NCBI GenBank assembly: GCA_023150415.1
Contig: JAKLKY010000010.1
Location: forward strand, 1 to 52,265
Direction: 5' to 3'
Length of the DNA stretch: 52,265 nt
From: Alphaproteobacteria bacterium
GTDB taxonomy: Bacteria; Pseudomonadota; Alphaproteobacteria; Micavibrionales; Micavibrionaceae
The first letter of the stretch is position 1. Each line of letters begins with the position of its first letter. The notes under the pieces are model-generated. The model was not told the origin of the DNA. It searched no databases and saw nothing but the letters and a program-made list of their open reading frames with translations. Of this stretch, positions 25,251 through 34,049 are shown one piece after another. The position numbers and the translations under genes are program-made.

Positions 25251-26140
25251 TTAGGTCAGCGTTGCAAGGCAGCCGTATTGCCAGAAGCCAAAGCCCACGT
25301 TGCGCCATGTATCGACGCCGTAGTGATGCTTGTCCTCGTTGAACTCCAGTTCGGAGCCTTCGGCGACGGCTTTGAGCGTGACAGGCTCTTGGTCCACGGC
25401 AGGCGCGGGTTGGGAGCCACGCGCAAGTTGATCGCGTCCATGACCTGGATGATATTGGTCTGGCCGTGAGTGAGAACCGGCGCGGCAGTCGCGGCTTTCG
25501 CCACATGCCACATCGGAACCGGCACCATGACCAGAAAGTCGCGGGCGTTTTCGTTGAGCGGCTCACCCTGGTCATCCTTGAAGCCGAACATGGCTTGAAT
25601 GCATTGCAGGATGGAAAGCTGCATTTCCTCGACAGAAGGAACGGTCGTGCTGCCGTGAACTTCAACGGGCAGACCGCTGATGTCGATGGACAGAGCGTTG
25701 CTCTGGCTGCCGCTGTCGCCTTCGGCATGGTCAGTATCGAAGAAATACTGCCCGTCGTAAGCGACCCGCGATTCACCGTTGGCGATCAGCTCCGAGATCA
25801 GCTTCGCCCAATGCGCGTTTGTGCGGTCGGCAAGTTCGTCCACGCGGACCATGACCTGTCCGGTCTTGTCGCGTTTCATCTCGCGCACGAGCAATTCGAG
25901 GGTTGCCTCGAAATGCTTGTTCTCGATGGTGATCCCGTTCTCACGGAATCCCTTGGCGTGACGCCCGCCAATCCACTCGCGCATGACCGGAACCTGGCCG
26001 AGCCATTTATAGGTCTCGGATTCCTGGTCAGAGGTGAAGTAATTGGAAAGAGCGTTGATCCATTCCAGCCCCGGATTTTGTTCGAGGCGCTGGTAGTACC
26101 GGCCAATAATGGCACGGCTTGAGAGCGTTGTCGCACCCAT
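25251..26140 (-). pseudogene. Major capsid protein, Mu gpT type, frame broken near 25397
   Basis: The first ~248 residues match the Mu gpT head subunit family (PVMREWIGGR, ITIENKHFEATLEL, AYDGQYFFDTDH, NLRVAPNPRL). After NPRLP the annotated frame turns into Ser/Thr/Lys-rich nonsense and stops at 25256. The -1 frame instead continues with VDQEPVTLKAVAEGSELEF and WRNVGFGFWQYGCLATLT, the expected gpT C-terminus, stopping at 25251. Relatives usually carry about 20 extra residues between these parts (from memory), so an out-of-frame internal deletion is likely. A one-base sequencing error is the alternative. No slippery site is present at the junction. Confidence 0.75.
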
Positions 26141-26191
26141 GTGTGGTTCTCCTTAATGTTTGGAAGTTGATAAAGAAAAAGGCCGATCTGA

Positions 26192-26914
26192 TTAGGATGC
26201 GGCCCGCAGGACGGTGTAGGCGATGACGGCGTCATTGCCTGTGTTGGCGGCGGACAGTTCCAGCGCGAGCGTATTTGCCGTGCTGATTGTTGCCTTCTTG
26301 ATGTAGGCGGCTTGCGTCGGCGGTGAGCCGATGGTCGCCACGACGATGTCCGTGTCGAGCGCGCCCGTAACCGTGTGGTTCAGGGTTGCGCCGCCGCCGG
26401 ACCAGGTGACCTCGCCAGCGAAAACCACGATATGCGACGGCTTAATGCCGCTATCGAGTTTTTCCAGAGAAATCGTGTCGTTGGCGATATCGGAATTCGT
26501 CACCGTTGACGGAGCGCGGGCCGTCCAGAACTCGACAGCGGCCTTGCCGTTGGCGATATAGCGCCGGACAGCGCCGATCTGGGTGTTCGATCCCGCCGTC
26601 ATCGTGAACGTATCATCGTCCGAGGCATAAACCGGCTTGCCGACATCATCGATGGTCAGGCCGGTAATGTTCAGAATGATCGTTCCGCGCGCGACGACGC
26701 GGACGTTCTTCGCGCCATCGGTGCCAGCGGCGTTATCGCATTGCCGCAAGGCAAAGCCGCCGAACACATCGCCCGCCTGCAGCGGACGCGCATAGCCGGA
26801 GTTGTTGAGGCCCACGGCGGCGCCTTCATAGAGGATGTCGCCGGTGATGACCGGAAGATCGTTATGATCGCCGAGTTCGTAGTCCCTCGGCTTATCTACA
26901 GCCAAAGTTGTCAT
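26192..26914 (-). CDS. Capsid cement/decoration protein (DUF2190-like)
   Basis: A 240-residue protein. The N-terminal ~130 residues look like DUF2190/gpD-like cement proteins (GDILYEGAAVGLNNSGYARPL, FGGFALRQCDN, GTIILNITGL). The C-terminal ~100 residues (from about SLEKLDSGIKPSH) form an extra Thr/Ala-rich beta domain, possibly an exposed decoration. It lies between protease/scaffold and capsid genes as expected. Confidence 0.65.
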   Translation of the reverse strand: MTTLAVDKPRDYELGDHNDLPVITGDILYEGAAVGLNNSGYARPLQAGDVFGGFALRQCDNAAGTDGAKNVRVVARGTIILNITGLTIDDVGKPVYASDDDTFTMTAGSNTQIGAVRRYIANGKAAVEFWTARAPSTVTNSDIANDTISLEKLDSGIKPSHIVVFAGEVTWSGGGATLNHTVTGALDTDIVVATIGSPPTQAAYIKKATISTANTLALELSAANTGNDAVIAYTVLRAAS

Positions 26915-26950
26915 GGATTATTCTCCTTAAAATGAGGGGTTGAAAGATGG

Positions 26951-27511
26951 TTACTTGGCGAAGCGGCGGACACGGCCCTCATCTTCCGCTTTGCGGAAGG
27001 CGAGATACGTTTCCTTATCGCCAAATTCAGTGCGGATTTTCGGATCGCTGGCCCATTCAGCCGCCGCGCGTTCCTCGATGGGAGCGGAGGCGTCAACGCC
27101 AGGGGACATGGGCTGTGGATCGGTCGCGGGGCCGATGCCTTTATTGGCGTTGGCGTCTTCCCGGCGTGATTCAAGGAAGGAAAAACCGCGCTGTTTCTGG
27201 GCGGCCACCATCTTCATGGCGAGATCGCCCGGCTGGGTCTTGCCGTCCTTTTTGGCCTCGGCCACCATGTCTTCGTGACCGGCAAGGGCCATCGCTTCGA
27301 TGGAGAGGATGCGTTCGCGCTCGGCTTTTGCACCTGCGGCCATGCCTTCCTCGTATCCTTGCTTTTTGATGGTGTCCTGCGATTGCTCACGGCCTTCGCG
27401 GATCAGAACGCCCGCGATTTGCGGAAATTCACGCATCAGAAATTCCGCCGTGACCTGGTCGCGGCGAATTGTTTCCCCGCCTTGCGGCGCGGGATTTTCT
27501 TGCTTGCTCAT
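26951..27511 (-). CDS. Nested scaffold protein from internal start (Nu3-like)
   Basis: An in-frame ATG at 27511 (residue 263 of the protease) is preceded by a near-perfect AAGGAG (27522-27517) six nucleotides away. This would yield a separate 186-residue scaffold (MSKQENPAP) identical to the protease C-terminus, as in lambda C/Nu3. Confidence 0.65.
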   Translation of the reverse strand: MSKQENPAPQGGETIRRDQVTAEFLMREFPQIAGVLIREGREQSQDTIKKQGYEEGMAAGAKAERERILSIEAMALAGHEDMVAEAKKDGKTQPGDLAMKMVAAQKQRGFSFLESRREDANANKGIGPATDPQPMSPGVDASAPIEERAAAEWASDPKIRTEFGDKETYLAFRKAEDEGRVRRFAK

Positions 27512-28297
27512 AGTTTCTCCTTGATTTGAGGGTTGGATTTCGGGATCAAAAAGCAGAGCCAGCGCGTCCCGAAACCCGCCGACCATGTCAGCCATGCCTA
27601 CGCGCACGGCCTCACGAGCGGGGAGAACATCTCCACGCCCGAAGTCTTGAAGAACTTCGTCTTGAGAAATGCCGCGATGCGCGGCGATGGCGGCCACGAA
27701 CTCGGCCTCCATCGCGTCGAGGCGGCGCTGGATGGAATCCTGGCCTTCCCTGGTGCTGGGATCGATCTTTTTTCCCGGCGCATTGCTGGAAACAAACCGC
27801 ACCCAGCCCTTGTCCTGGTCTTTGGCCACGGCCATCGCCACGCCAATGGAGCCGAGCGATGTGGTGGGACCGGCCACAATCCGGTCTGCGGCGGACGCGA
27901 TCCAGTACGCAGCCGATGCCGCGTTGCCATAGGCGTATGCGACAATCGGCTTTTTCCCGCGCGCGGCGGCGATGGTAGAGGCAAGCTCCTCGACGCCTGT
28001 GATAATGCCGCCAGGACTGTCGATCCGCAGGATGATCCCGCCGATGGCCGGATCATTAACGGCGCTTTCCAGTTGTTCGCCGATGGACTGGACATCCGTG
28101 CCGCCGAACAGAACAGAGAGAATATTCTGGTACGGCGTAATGACGCCCGATATGTCGATGACGGCAATATTGCCTTGCTGGGCAAACCGCTTCTGAGCCG
28201 CAAGTGGAAGCGCGCGGATTGCGCCTTGCGGAGCCTCGGAAGGCAGAGCGTCGATCTGAATGGCGAGGCCGGTGCCGGAAGGAATGTCCCACATCAC
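26951..28297 (-). CDS. S49 family prohead protease with C-terminal scaffold region
   Basis: A 448-residue protein. Residues ~1-245 are an SppA/ClpP-like S49 peptidase (IAVIDISGVI, ILRIDSPGG, and nucleophile-containing GNAASAAYWIASAAD around residue 127, then GSIGVAMA). The last ~186 residues are helical and charged, as in lambda C/Nu3-type scaffolds. It matures the procapsid and guides shell assembly. It probably starts at GTG 28297 overlapping the previous stop, or at the next ATG codon. Confidence 0.85.
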   Translation of the reverse strand: MMWDIPSGTGLAIQIDALPSEAPQGAIRALPLAAQKRFAQQGNIAVIDISGVITPYQNILSVLFGGTDVQSIGEQLESAVNDPAIGGIILRIDSPGGIITGVEELASTIAAARGKKPIVAYAYGNAASAAYWIASAADRIVAGPTTSLGSIGVAMAVAKDQDKGWVRFVSSNAPGKKIDPSTREGQDSIQRRLDAMEAEFVAAIAAHRGISQDEVLQDFGRGDVLPAREAVRVGMADMVGGFRDALALLFDPEIQPSNQGETMSKQENPAPQGGETIRRDQVTAEFLMREFPQIAGVLIREGREQSQDTIKKQGYEEGMAAGAKAERERILSIEAMALAGHEDMVAEAKKDGKTQPGDLAMKMVAAQKQRGFSFLESRREDANANKGIGPATDPQPMSPGVDASAPIEERAAAEWASDPKIRTEFGDKETYLAFRKAEDEGRVRRFAK

Positions 28298-28626
28298 GCA
28301 CCGCCTTCCAGTTTTGCCGGAACAATGAAAAGGCTGCCGTCCGTTCCAGCGGAGATAACCGAGATGGTATCGCCTGGGGTAATCGTTTCAGCCCAATTGA
28401 TTCCGCCAGGCAGGAACACGCTGCCTGCCGCGTTCGCGGCAGTGCCGCCGCCGATGCGGTAATAGCAATCCTCGGTGGCGACAAGCCGCACGAGCGGAGA
28501 ATTTATCGCTTGCGAAGGCGCTGCCGATCCTGAAAAAGCGACCTTCTGGCCGCTGTCGTAATCCCATTGAGGCGCGGGAACGGGGGTGTGTTGGTCCCCG
28601 CTGAATGCGCTTTTGACGCGCTCAGT
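28294..28626 (-). CDS. Hypothetical small head-module protein
   Basis: Start at ATG 28626, preceded by AAAGGAG; a longer frame to 28797 has no such signal and overlaps the portal gene. The 110 residues are beta-rich (VAFSGSAAPSQAI, DCYYRIGGGTAANAAGSVFLPGG) and resemble small single-domain phage proteins of unknown role located after the portal. No family named. Confidence 0.55.
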   Translation of the reverse strand, partial: TERVKSAFSGDQHTPVPAPQWDYDSGQKVAFSGSAAPSQAINSPLVRLVATEDCYYRIGGGTAANAAGSVFLPGGINWAETITPGDTISVISAGTDGSLFIVPAKLEGGA

Positions 28627-28651
28627 CATGAAAAATCTCCTTTGTTGAAAG

Positions 28652-30259
28652 TCAGTCGGTTTCTTCTTCGAGAAGTTTTTTGGTTTCGTCGTCGTTTTCC
28701 TGCGGCGACGGTTCGGCCATCGATCCTTCGAGGCCATCTTCAACACGCAGACGCTTTTCCTTGGCGCGCTGCTTGTGTTTTTTCTCCCAATCGCCACCCG
28801 TCAGCGCCGCCGTTTCCTCGGCCAGCGTGGAAATACCCATGTTGACCCGCTCCTTGGCGGCATTGGTTTCCTTGAGCTGGTCGATCTGGCCACGCGGCGG
28901 GCCGATCCATTCCGTGTCGAGATAAGCGGCACGAATAATCGGATCGCTAAAAAATCCCGGCGCGTGCAGGCGCCCGCGCGCGACAGCCTCGGTAATGACG
29001 GCCTCGTAAACCGGCTGACAGAACGAGCAAGCCAGCCACTGGCGGCGGGAACGGAAGAATTTCCAAGCCTCGACCAGAGCCGCTTGCGCCGCACTGTACG
29101 AAGCCGTGAAATGCTTAATCAGAATTTCAAACGGTATTTCCAGAGCGACACCGACCTGACGCAAGATCGCCTGCATGAAGGGATCGAACGCCTGGTTGGG
29201 GCGTTTCGGATCGGCGATCTCGATGCTCTCATAGGGCATGAGATCAAGGATCGCGCCCGATCCAAGACGAAATTCATCATCGTCGCGGCCGGTTTGTGCG
29301 CCCGCCGGGGTTTCGTTCATGGAGGATAGGCCATCTGGATCCTCGGATTTGACGAAGACCGTGAACATGGCCGATATGACTGCCGCCATGATCTCGGCCT
29401 CGGTGTATTTATCGAGCTGCTTGAGACTCTCGATTACCGGCGCCATGTATGGCACACCGCGCACAAGGCCAGGGCGCTGCCGGATGAACAGATGCAGAAT
29501 CGTCCGCGCACCGTCGCGCCCGTAAGCCGGAACGCGCAAGGATTCCCGGCTACGCTTGTCCATCACATCGCCCGGATGGGCCTTCAAAATATGATAGGCA
29601 AGCGGAGCGCCATAATTATCGATCTCAACGCCGCCGCACAGGAACGGCGTATCCGTTTTTCCATCGGGATTGCAGATGCGGTCGGCTTCAATGATCTGCA
29701 GCGCCGTTGCCAGGGGCCAGCCTGGTCTTTCAATAAAAGTTTTGAGGGCGAAAACATCTCCGGATTCCAGCGTCGAGCGTAGGACAAGGTCTTGCAGACC
29801 AACAAAATTCTGCGTGCGGGAGGCATCGCAGTTCTGGCTTTCGGCCCAGAGACGAAATTCGCGCTCGGCTGCCCGCTCGAATGCCTCGAATTCTTCTTCC
29901 GTTTCTCCCAAAATACCCTGCAAGACATCGCGGTCGATCCGGCTTTGGACCATCAGGCCGGTGCCGACGACGTTGGTGACGACCGTGTTGACGGCGCCGG
30001 AGGCCAGCGGAGCGTTTCGGATCAGGTCGCGGGAGCGGTCCCGCAGCGTCGGCAAGTCCGGTAAGGTGACGGCGTTGGCGCTACCCTCGGACGTTTGCCA
30101 GTATTTTGTCTGGCGGCGGTCCTTGCGGGCGGCAGTATATCCGCCATAAAGGGCCATGACAGCGCGGGCTTTTAGGCGACGCAGGCCCGTTTCAGGGCTG
30201 ACCATGCTGATAGCTTTATCCAGAAGGCTCGGTTCCGGCAGGGAAATACGGCGGCTCAT
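28652..30259 (-). CDS. Portal protein, lambda family
   Basis: A 535-residue protein with lambda-type portal features: RRLKARAVMALYGGYTAA, RSRDLIRNAPLASGAVNTVV, FIRQRPGLVRGVPYMAPVI and EIPFEILIKHFTASYSAAQAAL. It forms the dodecameric DNA gateway at the capsid vertex. Starts in a 4-bp overlap with the gpW-like gene. Confidence 0.9.
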   Translation of the reverse strand: MSRRISLPEPSLLDKAISMVSPETGLRRLKARAVMALYGGYTAARKDRRQTKYWQTSEGSANAVTLPDLPTLRDRSRDLIRNAPLASGAVNTVVTNVVGTGLMVQSRIDRDVLQGILGETEEEFEAFERAAEREFRLWAESQNCDASRTQNFVGLQDLVLRSTLESGDVFALKTFIERPGWPLATALQIIEADRICNPDGKTDTPFLCGGVEIDNYGAPLAYHILKAHPGDVMDKRSRESLRVPAYGRDGARTILHLFIRQRPGLVRGVPYMAPVIESLKQLDKYTEAEIMAAVISAMFTVFVKSEDPDGLSSMNETPAGAQTGRDDDEFRLGSGAILDLMPYESIEIADPKRPNQAFDPFMQAILRQVGVALEIPFEILIKHFTASYSAAQAALVEAWKFFRSRRQWLACSFCQPVYEAVITEAVARGRLHAPGFFSDPIIRAAYLDTEWIGPPRGQIDQLKETNAAKERVNMGISTLAEETAALTGGDWEKKHKQRAKEKRLRVEDGLEGSMAEPSPQENDDETKKLLEEETD

Positions 30260-30462
30260 AGCGGTGAACCTCCCCGCGTGCGGATTCCGCCACCGCGTTG
30301 CTGGCGGGCAACGCGCTGCTCCAGATAAGACTCGCGCTCATACAAGGTTTTCAGATCGGCCTTGGTTACGCTGCGTCCTTCGTAGGAAACGCTTTGCCCG
30401 CCCGTTTCGATGGCTTCGATTGCCGCCCGCACACGGTCGAGTTTGTCTTGAACATCGCTCAT
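30256..30462 (-). CDS. gpW-like head-tail connector
   Basis: A 68-residue charged helical protein (DKLDRVRAAIEAIETG, KADLKTLYERESYLEQR) lying between large terminase and portal, exactly the lambda W position. Overlaps both neighbours by 4 bp. Confidence 0.7.
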   Translation of the reverse strand: MSDVQDKLDRVRAAIEAIETGGQSVSYEGRSVTKADLKTLYERESYLEQRVARQQRGGGIRTRGGSPL

Positions 30463-32399
30463 AGTTTTATTCCCTTGCTGCGAACACGCCGTCCGCGTGA
30501 CGGTGATGGTGCCGGCCCCTGAAAAGAAGGAGCGGAAGAGCCGTTTTCAGACTCTTCCGCTTCCAGTTGCGACCAGCGGGGAGGTTGATCGATTCCCAAA
30601 CTGTTCTCGAAACTTTGCCAGTGCCGTTCGCCGAAGCGGTCCAGCCCTTCGATGGCCGCCGCCGCGCGCGCATAGACGTAGCAATCCAGTGCCTCGTTAC
30701 GATCACGGATTTTCTGCCATTCGCGCACGGCATAACCGCGCCGGTTCCGGCTTGTCACCAGCTGCTCCGAACAAAGCTGCTTTAAAAATTCCTCGTCCGT
30801 TTTGGGAAGGTGAACGTAACCGGCAGGATACGGATCGCCGCTTTCCTGTGTCGGCGGAACCTTGCGGAGATTGTTGAACAACTCCAGCTTGGCGATGCCG
30901 CCGACAACAGCACGGATGCGAAGGCCACGCTTAAACCGCTTGCCGTCAGCCGCCACTTCGACGGCGGTAGGCAGGCCGACAAGTGCCGCGCCGCGCTGCA
31001 CGCCTTTGACGACCGACACGAGGGCGGAGGATTGCCGCCGCGCCCAGGCATAAACCTCTTGCGTGGCAAAGCCGGAGTCGATAGCCATCCGTCGCAGACG
31101 CAGATCAAACCCGCCTTCGTGCGGCCAGTTTTCATCCAGCATGGCGTCGAGCTTGCGCCAGACGTCGGCCCTGGCCGTGTCGCCTTCCAGAATGCGGTGT
31201 TCGACCAGCCATGATTCCTTGCCGCGGCCCCACGCCCAGACCGAAACTTCAATCCGGTCACGCTGGACGTCGGCGCCCGCCGTGATAAACAGGCCGCTCT
31301 TGGGAACCGTGCCGATCCGGTAATCTTCACGGCGCTCGTACAGACGCTGCCAGTCAGGGGCTTCGCCTGTTTCCACGTAGGTTTCTCCAAGTTCGGTGTT
31401 CTTAAACGATTTGATGGCAGCATCCGACCCTTGCGCGTCGAGCCATGCGCGGGCGATTTGCTCCCATGTCCTCCAGCCCGCAGGGGAGTAGAGGCTTGAA
31501 ATATGGAATCCGGCTGTTCTGCCGCCGCCCTCGGCCTGCGCTTCCCAAAAACCGTTCTCTAGCATCCATGTTTTATGGCGTTCCTCGATCCGGCCCTGGC
31601 AATGTTCGCATTCGTAATAAACGCCCTCCGGCTGTTTGTCGGGCCATTTCAGCTGCTCGAATTTCAGCCATTGATGCGTCCCGCATGCCGGACACGGCAC
31701 CATGTAGCGCCGCTGGTCGCTTGCTTCGTACTCACGTTCGATCCGCGAGAGGCCGCGAATGGTCGGCGTGGAGACGAGAAGAATTTTTCGGCGCGAAAAT
31801 GTGCGTGTCCTGGCTTCCGCAAGAGCAACAGGATCGCCTTCGCCGTCCGCATCGCCGGGGTAAGCGTCGATCTCATCCAGAAACAAATAGCGGACGGGCA
31901 TCGAGCGCAGGCCGACCGCGCTGTTCGCGCCGGTCATGACCAGGATGCCGCCTTGAAACTCCTTGGCGAGAATGGTGTTGCCGCTGTCCCGCGCGCGCGA
32001 GGGAATAACTTTCTCCCGCAGCACCGGACTTTCCTCGATCAGCGGATCGACCCGCTGTTTCGAGTTGCGTTTTGCCATTTCCACGGTCGGCAGCACGGCC
32101 AGCATCGGGCCTGGCGCGTGGTGGATGATGAATCCGATCCAGTTATTGCCGCATTCTGTGCCGCCGATCTGCGATCCCTTCATGAAGACGACCCGTTCCA
32201 CCGCCGAGGATGGCGACAGGCAGTCCATGATTTCCTTTAGGTAAGGTGTCCGGCTGGTGCGCCACGGCCCTGGCTCCGAGGCCGCTTTGCCCGACAGACG
32301 CCGGTGTGCGTCGGCCCATTCCGATACGGAAAGGCGGGCATCGGGGCGCAATCCCCGCGCTTCCGATTGAATGTAAATGGCATCGGCGTTTGGCAACAT
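30459..32399 (-). CDS. Terminase large subunit, GpA family
   Basis: A 646-residue protein with Walker A-like KGSQIGGTE (about 74-82), Walker B YLFLDEIDAY (171-180), a CPACG/CEHC zinc-ribbon-like segment near residues 240-275, and a C-terminal nuclease region. It packages DNA and cuts concatemers. Unlike most lambdoid phages, its small-subunit partner is 5.3 kb upstream, with methyltransferases and plus-strand cargo genes between. Confidence 0.9.
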   Translation of the reverse strand: MLPNADAIYIQSEARGLRPDARLSVSEWADAHRRLSGKAASEPGPWRTSRTPYLKEIMDCLSPSSAVERVVFMKGSQIGGTECGNNWIGFIIHHAPGPMLAVLPTVEMAKRNSKQRVDPLIEESPVLREKVIPSRARDSGNTILAKEFQGGILVMTGANSAVGLRSMPVRYLFLDEIDAYPGDADGEGDPVALAEARTRTFSRRKILLVSTPTIRGLSRIEREYEASDQRRYMVPCPACGTHQWLKFEQLKWPDKQPEGVYYECEHCQGRIEERHKTWMLENGFWEAQAEGGGRTAGFHISSLYSPAGWRTWEQIARAWLDAQGSDAAIKSFKNTELGETYVETGEAPDWQRLYERREDYRIGTVPKSGLFITAGADVQRDRIEVSVWAWGRGKESWLVEHRILEGDTARADVWRKLDAMLDENWPHEGGFDLRLRRMAIDSGFATQEVYAWARRQSSALVSVVKGVQRGAALVGLPTAVEVAADGKRFKRGLRIRAVVGGIAKLELFNNLRKVPPTQESGDPYPAGYVHLPKTDEEFLKQLCSEQLVTSRNRRGYAVREWQKIRDRNEALDCYVYARAAAAIEGLDRFGERHWQSFENSLGIDQPPRWSQLEAEESENGSSAPSFQGPAPSPSRGRRVRSKGIKL

Positions 32400-32553
32400 T
32401 GATCATCCGTAAAACCCACGAGTTTCCGTCGAATAAAGCAATTAAATGATCGGCGAATTGCCTGGCGCTTCCATCGAAAGCGCGCATTCATGGATTCATG
32501 ATCAGGCTTCGGCATGGTGCCGGGCCGCATTAACACAAAGAAGGAAAACCATC

Positions 32554-32883
32554 ATGACGACCAAAGCGAAAACCAAGAAAAAGCCCGCCGCAAAACCAAA
32601 AGCGGCAAAGGCCACAAGTAAAACCAAGGCAAAACCCAAAGCGGAGAAAACCGAACGGCTCTCCACTAAAACGATGGCGGTTTATGTCGCCCTGACACGG
32701 CCTGACGGCGCCACCGTCGAGGAGCTTGTCAAAATCACCGGCTGGCAAGCTCACTCTGTTCGCGGATTTCTCTCCACGAAAAAGAAAAAGGACCAAAAAT
32801 TTGTCCTTGAGAAATTCACGCGCAGCGAGGACGGCAAGACAGCGTACAAAATCGACGAAGCAGCGATGGCCAACAATGCATAA
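32554..32883 (+). CDS. DUF3489 family protein
   Basis: Start at ATG 32554, 109 residues. An N-terminal Lys/Ala/Pro tract (about residues 1-45) is a likely DNA-binding or disordered tail. A DUF3489 winged-helix-like domain follows (MAVYVALTRPDGATVEELV, TGWQAHSVRGFLS). The family is often found with DUF2924 and serine recombinases in alphaproteobacterial mobile elements, as here, though 13 kb away. Orientation is opposite to the late operon. Confidence 0.75.
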   Translation: MTTKAKTKKKPAAKPKAAKATSKTKAKPKAEKTERLSTKTMAVYVALTRPDGATVEELVKITGWQAHSVRGFLSTKKKKDQKFVLEKFTRSEDGKTAYKIDEAAMANNA

Positions 32884-32913
32884 GGGAGCATTCATTAGTC
32901 GGAATGCGCCCTT
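32882..32913. terminator. Hairpin after DUF3489 gene
   Basis: 12-position inverted repeat 32882-32893/32902-32913 (AAGGGaGCATTC with GAATGCgCCCTT; one mismatch) starting within the stop codon, 8-nt loop. It is followed by few Ts, so termination on the plus strand may be partial. Confidence 0.45.
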
Positions 32914-32954
32914 ATTCCGTTGAACAAAGCAATTTAATGATCGCTTCATTTCGT

Positions 32955-32983
32955 TGATTAACTTCGGGAATGAAGCGTTCATG
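32955..32983 (+). promoter_or_regulatory. Promoter/operator of the 33008 operon
   Basis: TTGATT (32955-32960), 8 bp, then GAATGAAGCGTTCAT (32969-32983). Both the 15-mer and its spacing are the same as before the DUF3085 gene. A longer upstream block, AAAGCAATTTAATGATCG (32925-32942), recurs almost unchanged before the DUF3489 gene at 32438-32455. Confidence 0.5.
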
Positions 32984-33007
32984 GTCATACAAACAAAGGA
33001 GAAAACC

Positions 33008-33526
33008 ATGACAAACTTTAAACCGCTACCCACCGCAAACCAAGAATGGGGCTTCTGGGGAACCAGCGTCCGCAACGGCTACGATGCCGAACTGACATGG
33101 GACGCCGCCAGCCGCTTCCTTGCAAAAGAATTTGAACTCACCGCCGAACAAGCCCGCGATGTTTTAGACGGCCGCTTCGGTCGCCACCTCGCGGACGACC
33201 TCAGCATGATCAAAAACGAGGCGGGAGTCGCCAACGGCCCATCCTCGGAAAAAGCGATTAGCAAGCACCTCGCCAGCCGCGTCACCGATCATGGCTGGCG
33301 CGATTGTTTTGAAAACGCCATCACCGAGATAATTGGAAAAACCTTCCCGCGCAAAGCACGGTCCACGAAAGATCAGATTTTCACGCACATCGCCCAGCAA
33401 CATCTCAATATCGAAACGCTGGTAACGCGCAACTCGGACAGCCTCGATTTTCACGATGTATCCGCCGCCAGCATCAAGGACGCTCTCGAAGCCGCCTATG
33501 AAGCGGGCCGCAAGGCAAAAAGATAA
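33008..33526 (+). CDS. Hypothetical cargo protein
   Basis: A 172-residue protein with start chosen at ATG 33008 after AAAGGAG. No family recognised. It begins MTNFKPLPTANQEWGFWGT, is helical later (TAEQARDVLDGRFGRHLADDL) and ends with a basic AGRKAKR. It runs against the late genes, downstream of the shared operator, and ends 11 bp before the next plus-strand gene, which begins with the same MTNF residues. Confidence 0.6.
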   Translation: MTNFKPLPTANQEWGFWGTSVRNGYDAELTWDAASRFLAKEFELTAEQARDVLDGRFGRHLADDLSMIKNEAGVANGPSSEKAISKHLASRVTDHGWRDCFENAITEIIGKTFPRKARSTKDQIFTHIAQQHLNIETLVTRNSDSLDFHDVSAASIKDALEAAYEAGRKAKR

Positions 33527-33537
33527 GGGAGAAAACC

Positions 33538-34047
33538 ATGACAAATTTTGTTTTAGTACGTTACGCCAGAAAACCTGAATCTCTGCACGAGATCGAATCC
33601 GTCCTTCGCTACCGCGAGGGGATGGCCTATCAAACCGAGGTGGTAGAAACCAAGGAAATGACCACCGCCGAATACGACTCCTTTGTCCGCCGCCCTCTGG
33701 CCAGCCGCGACTGGCTGGCGGGAAAAGGCGGCTTCCGTAACAAGGATGTGCGCCTTGCCATCGCTGTCACGGCGCCGGAACGCCGCACCCTTTATGTGGA
33801 CCCGTCAGGCTCGGACTATGGCCGTTATATCGGGATGGGCATCGAGGGCGGGATAAAATATCCCGAAATCAAGGTCCAGCTTACCGGCAAGAACGGCAAT
33901 GTTTTTAATATTCTTGGTCTCTGCGTACAGGCGGCGCGCAAGGCAAAATTGCCGCAGACCGAGATCGATACCTTTTTCGATGAGGCAACGGCCAGCGATT
34001 ACGATAACGCGCTGGCGACATGCCAACGCTGGTTTGATTGCCAGTAA
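33538..34047 (+). CDS. Hypothetical cargo protein
   Basis: A 169-residue protein with a GGGAG ribosome binding site. Unrecognised. The middle holds APERRTLYVDPSGSDYGRYIG, suggesting a compact mixed alpha/beta fold. Second gene of the plus-strand unit under the shared operator. It ends 2 bp from the convergent 34050-34328 gene. Confidence 0.6.
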   Translation: MTNFVLVRYARKPESLHEIESVLRYREGMAYQTEVVETKEMTTAEYDSFVRRPLASRDWLAGKGGFRNKDVRLAIAVTAPERRTLYVDPSGSDYGRYIGMGIEGGIKYPEIKVQLTGKNGNVFNILGLCVQAARKAKLPQTEIDTFFDEATASDYDNALATCQRWFDCQ

Positions 34048-34049
34048 AT

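Noticed and set aside
25256-25400. Programmed frameshift in the capsid gene
   Set aside because: No slippery heptamer at the junction and the C-terminus is essential in relatives, so mutation or sequencing error is more likely.
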